Assembly: GCA_947652115.1 (NCBI GenBank)
Contig: OX393566.1
Location: forward strand, 11,032,275 to 11,096,274
Length of the DNA: 64,000 bases
Source: Blastomussa wellsi
Lineage: Eukaryota > Cnidaria > Anthozoa > Scleractinia > Plerogyridae
Reading direction: 5' to 3'
Shown here: positions 63,240-64,000 of the stretch, piece by piece
Layout: each line of letters begins with the position of its first letter
Numbering within the stretch: position 1 is the stretch's first letter
Program-made: the position numbers and the translations under genes
The notes under the pieces: generated by a model
Told to the model about the DNA's origin: nothing
The model's database searches: none
Seen by the model: the letters and a program-made list of their open reading frames with translations, nothing else

Positions 63240-64000
63240 ACTATGGGTGCTTCTCATATTTTGCTTGTGGTTTGTGAACAGAGATCTTTTTCTCTCCATA
63301 AAATAGCAGAAGGTACAGTACCACTCAAAGATAAGCGAACAATCGAACGTGTTGTCAACGCATTTGCACAAAGAAGTCAATGCATTGGTGCGTTTTTGCC
63401 AACACGTTTTTCATCAACGCATTTGGCCTTTGTTATTAATTTTGCCACCTCTAACTTGCGTTGTTTTGAGTCCTTTTGTTAACGGACTTTAAATCAAGGT
63501 CACACTTTTGTTTAAATCCTCTGGTTTTTCACCAGTTTCTGTCTACTGTTGTTAGTGAGAATCAATCACAAATATAATTATTCTAAGGAAGATAATGGAA
63601 AAAGATAAAACAGGGCTACTAAACAACTTTTAACAAAAGAACCCTCTCAAATTCATTCGCTCGCTGTTTGTTTAATTGAGAATCGAAAAACACTCATTGC
63701 CAGAATGTCTGGGCTTGTGTTTTTACAGTCACACCTTATGACATCATCAGTACCTAATTTGCATAATACAAAAGTCTTGATTATCTCTGGAACGAGAGGA
63801 GATATCAGAAAAAGGAAAATGCCATTTTTCTTCACTTTTTCAGGCCTTTCAAATAAGCTTATTTTTCAATAGCTCATTTTTTTCATTCCATAGGCACTTT
63901 AACCAATTGAAATTTAGCAAGGTCACGCACTGCCCCAGTCACGAACCACTGTGGCCTCCTGCAATCACCGTAAGGAAAAAGATGGTAACTGGTACATTTA
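63240..64000. other. Stretch without recognisable genes
   Basis: AT-rich sequence after the Gypsy element. Short frames only, with no motif recognised. Confidence 0.4.

Overview
The window looks like gene-poor, transposon-dense DNA from an animal, most likely an anthozoan cnidarian such as a stony coral. This is an inference from the mix of elements: DIRS/Ngaro tyrosine-recombinase retroelements, a GIY-YIG Penelope-like element with hammerhead-like motifs, a Polinton-type polymerase B relic, THAP and SWIM/YqaJ DNA transposons, CR1-like LINEs and a Gypsy element with a MYND finger. The only convincing host-gene sequence is a first coding exon of SEM1/DSS1 (45095-45170, +). Almost everything else is a mobile element or its debris, mostly broken by frameshifts and stops.

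Layout. 0-7.6 kb: empty flank, a broken THAP exon (3.7-4.1 kb, -) and a 1.5-kb inverted-repeat element with THAP remains (4.5-6.0 kb). 7.6-12.5 kb: a Polinton-like relic with polymerase B pieces in both arms, containing a 226-bp palindrome and a truncated Penelope copy. 12.7-16.3 kb: a two-gene DNA transposon (SWIM/YqaJ gene facing a THAP-DDE transposase), abutted by a MITE. 16.8-25 kb: MITEs, a local duplication, a DIRS relic (+) and a LINE 3' end (-). 25.3-27.2 kb: a CR1-like LINE (-). 28.6-34.5 kb: a decayed Ngaro-like element (-). 34.5-35.7 kb: a PIF/Harbinger-type MITE. 37.0-42.9 kb: a second, much better preserved Ngaro-like element (-) with split direct repeats, gag, RT/RNase H and recombinase. 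42.9-43.2 kb: an ISXO2/Merlin-like transposase fragment. 43.6 kb: a tRNA-derived element. 45.1 kb: SEM1 exon 1. 45.8-47.3 kb: a transposon with perfect 23-bp tips and a 9-bp target duplication, carrying RecQ-helicase and zinc-finger remains. 49.3-55.0 kb: a DIRS-like element (-) split by a Penelope element with a 13-bp target duplication. 55.8-56.5 kb: another PIF-type MITE. 57.2-63.1 kb: a Gypsy-type LTR retrotransposon (+).

Most interesting signals. (1) In the better Ngaro-like element, gag and RT are in one frame, separated by a single UGA in the leaky-type context UGA-CUA; a UGA also sits at the same point in the diverged second copy. (2) Both Ngaro-like elements hold a minisatellite between repeats A2 and B2 with the same core. 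(3) The element in presumed SEM1 intron 1 couples a RecQ-type helicase with a convergent zinc-finger ORF. (4) Three Penelope pieces each carry a hammerhead-like fold. (5) Three different MITEs share GGGACC tips and TTA/TAA target sites, and two of them share an internal GC-rich block.

Limits: assignments come from reading motifs by eye. No database search, splice model or folding calculation was run.
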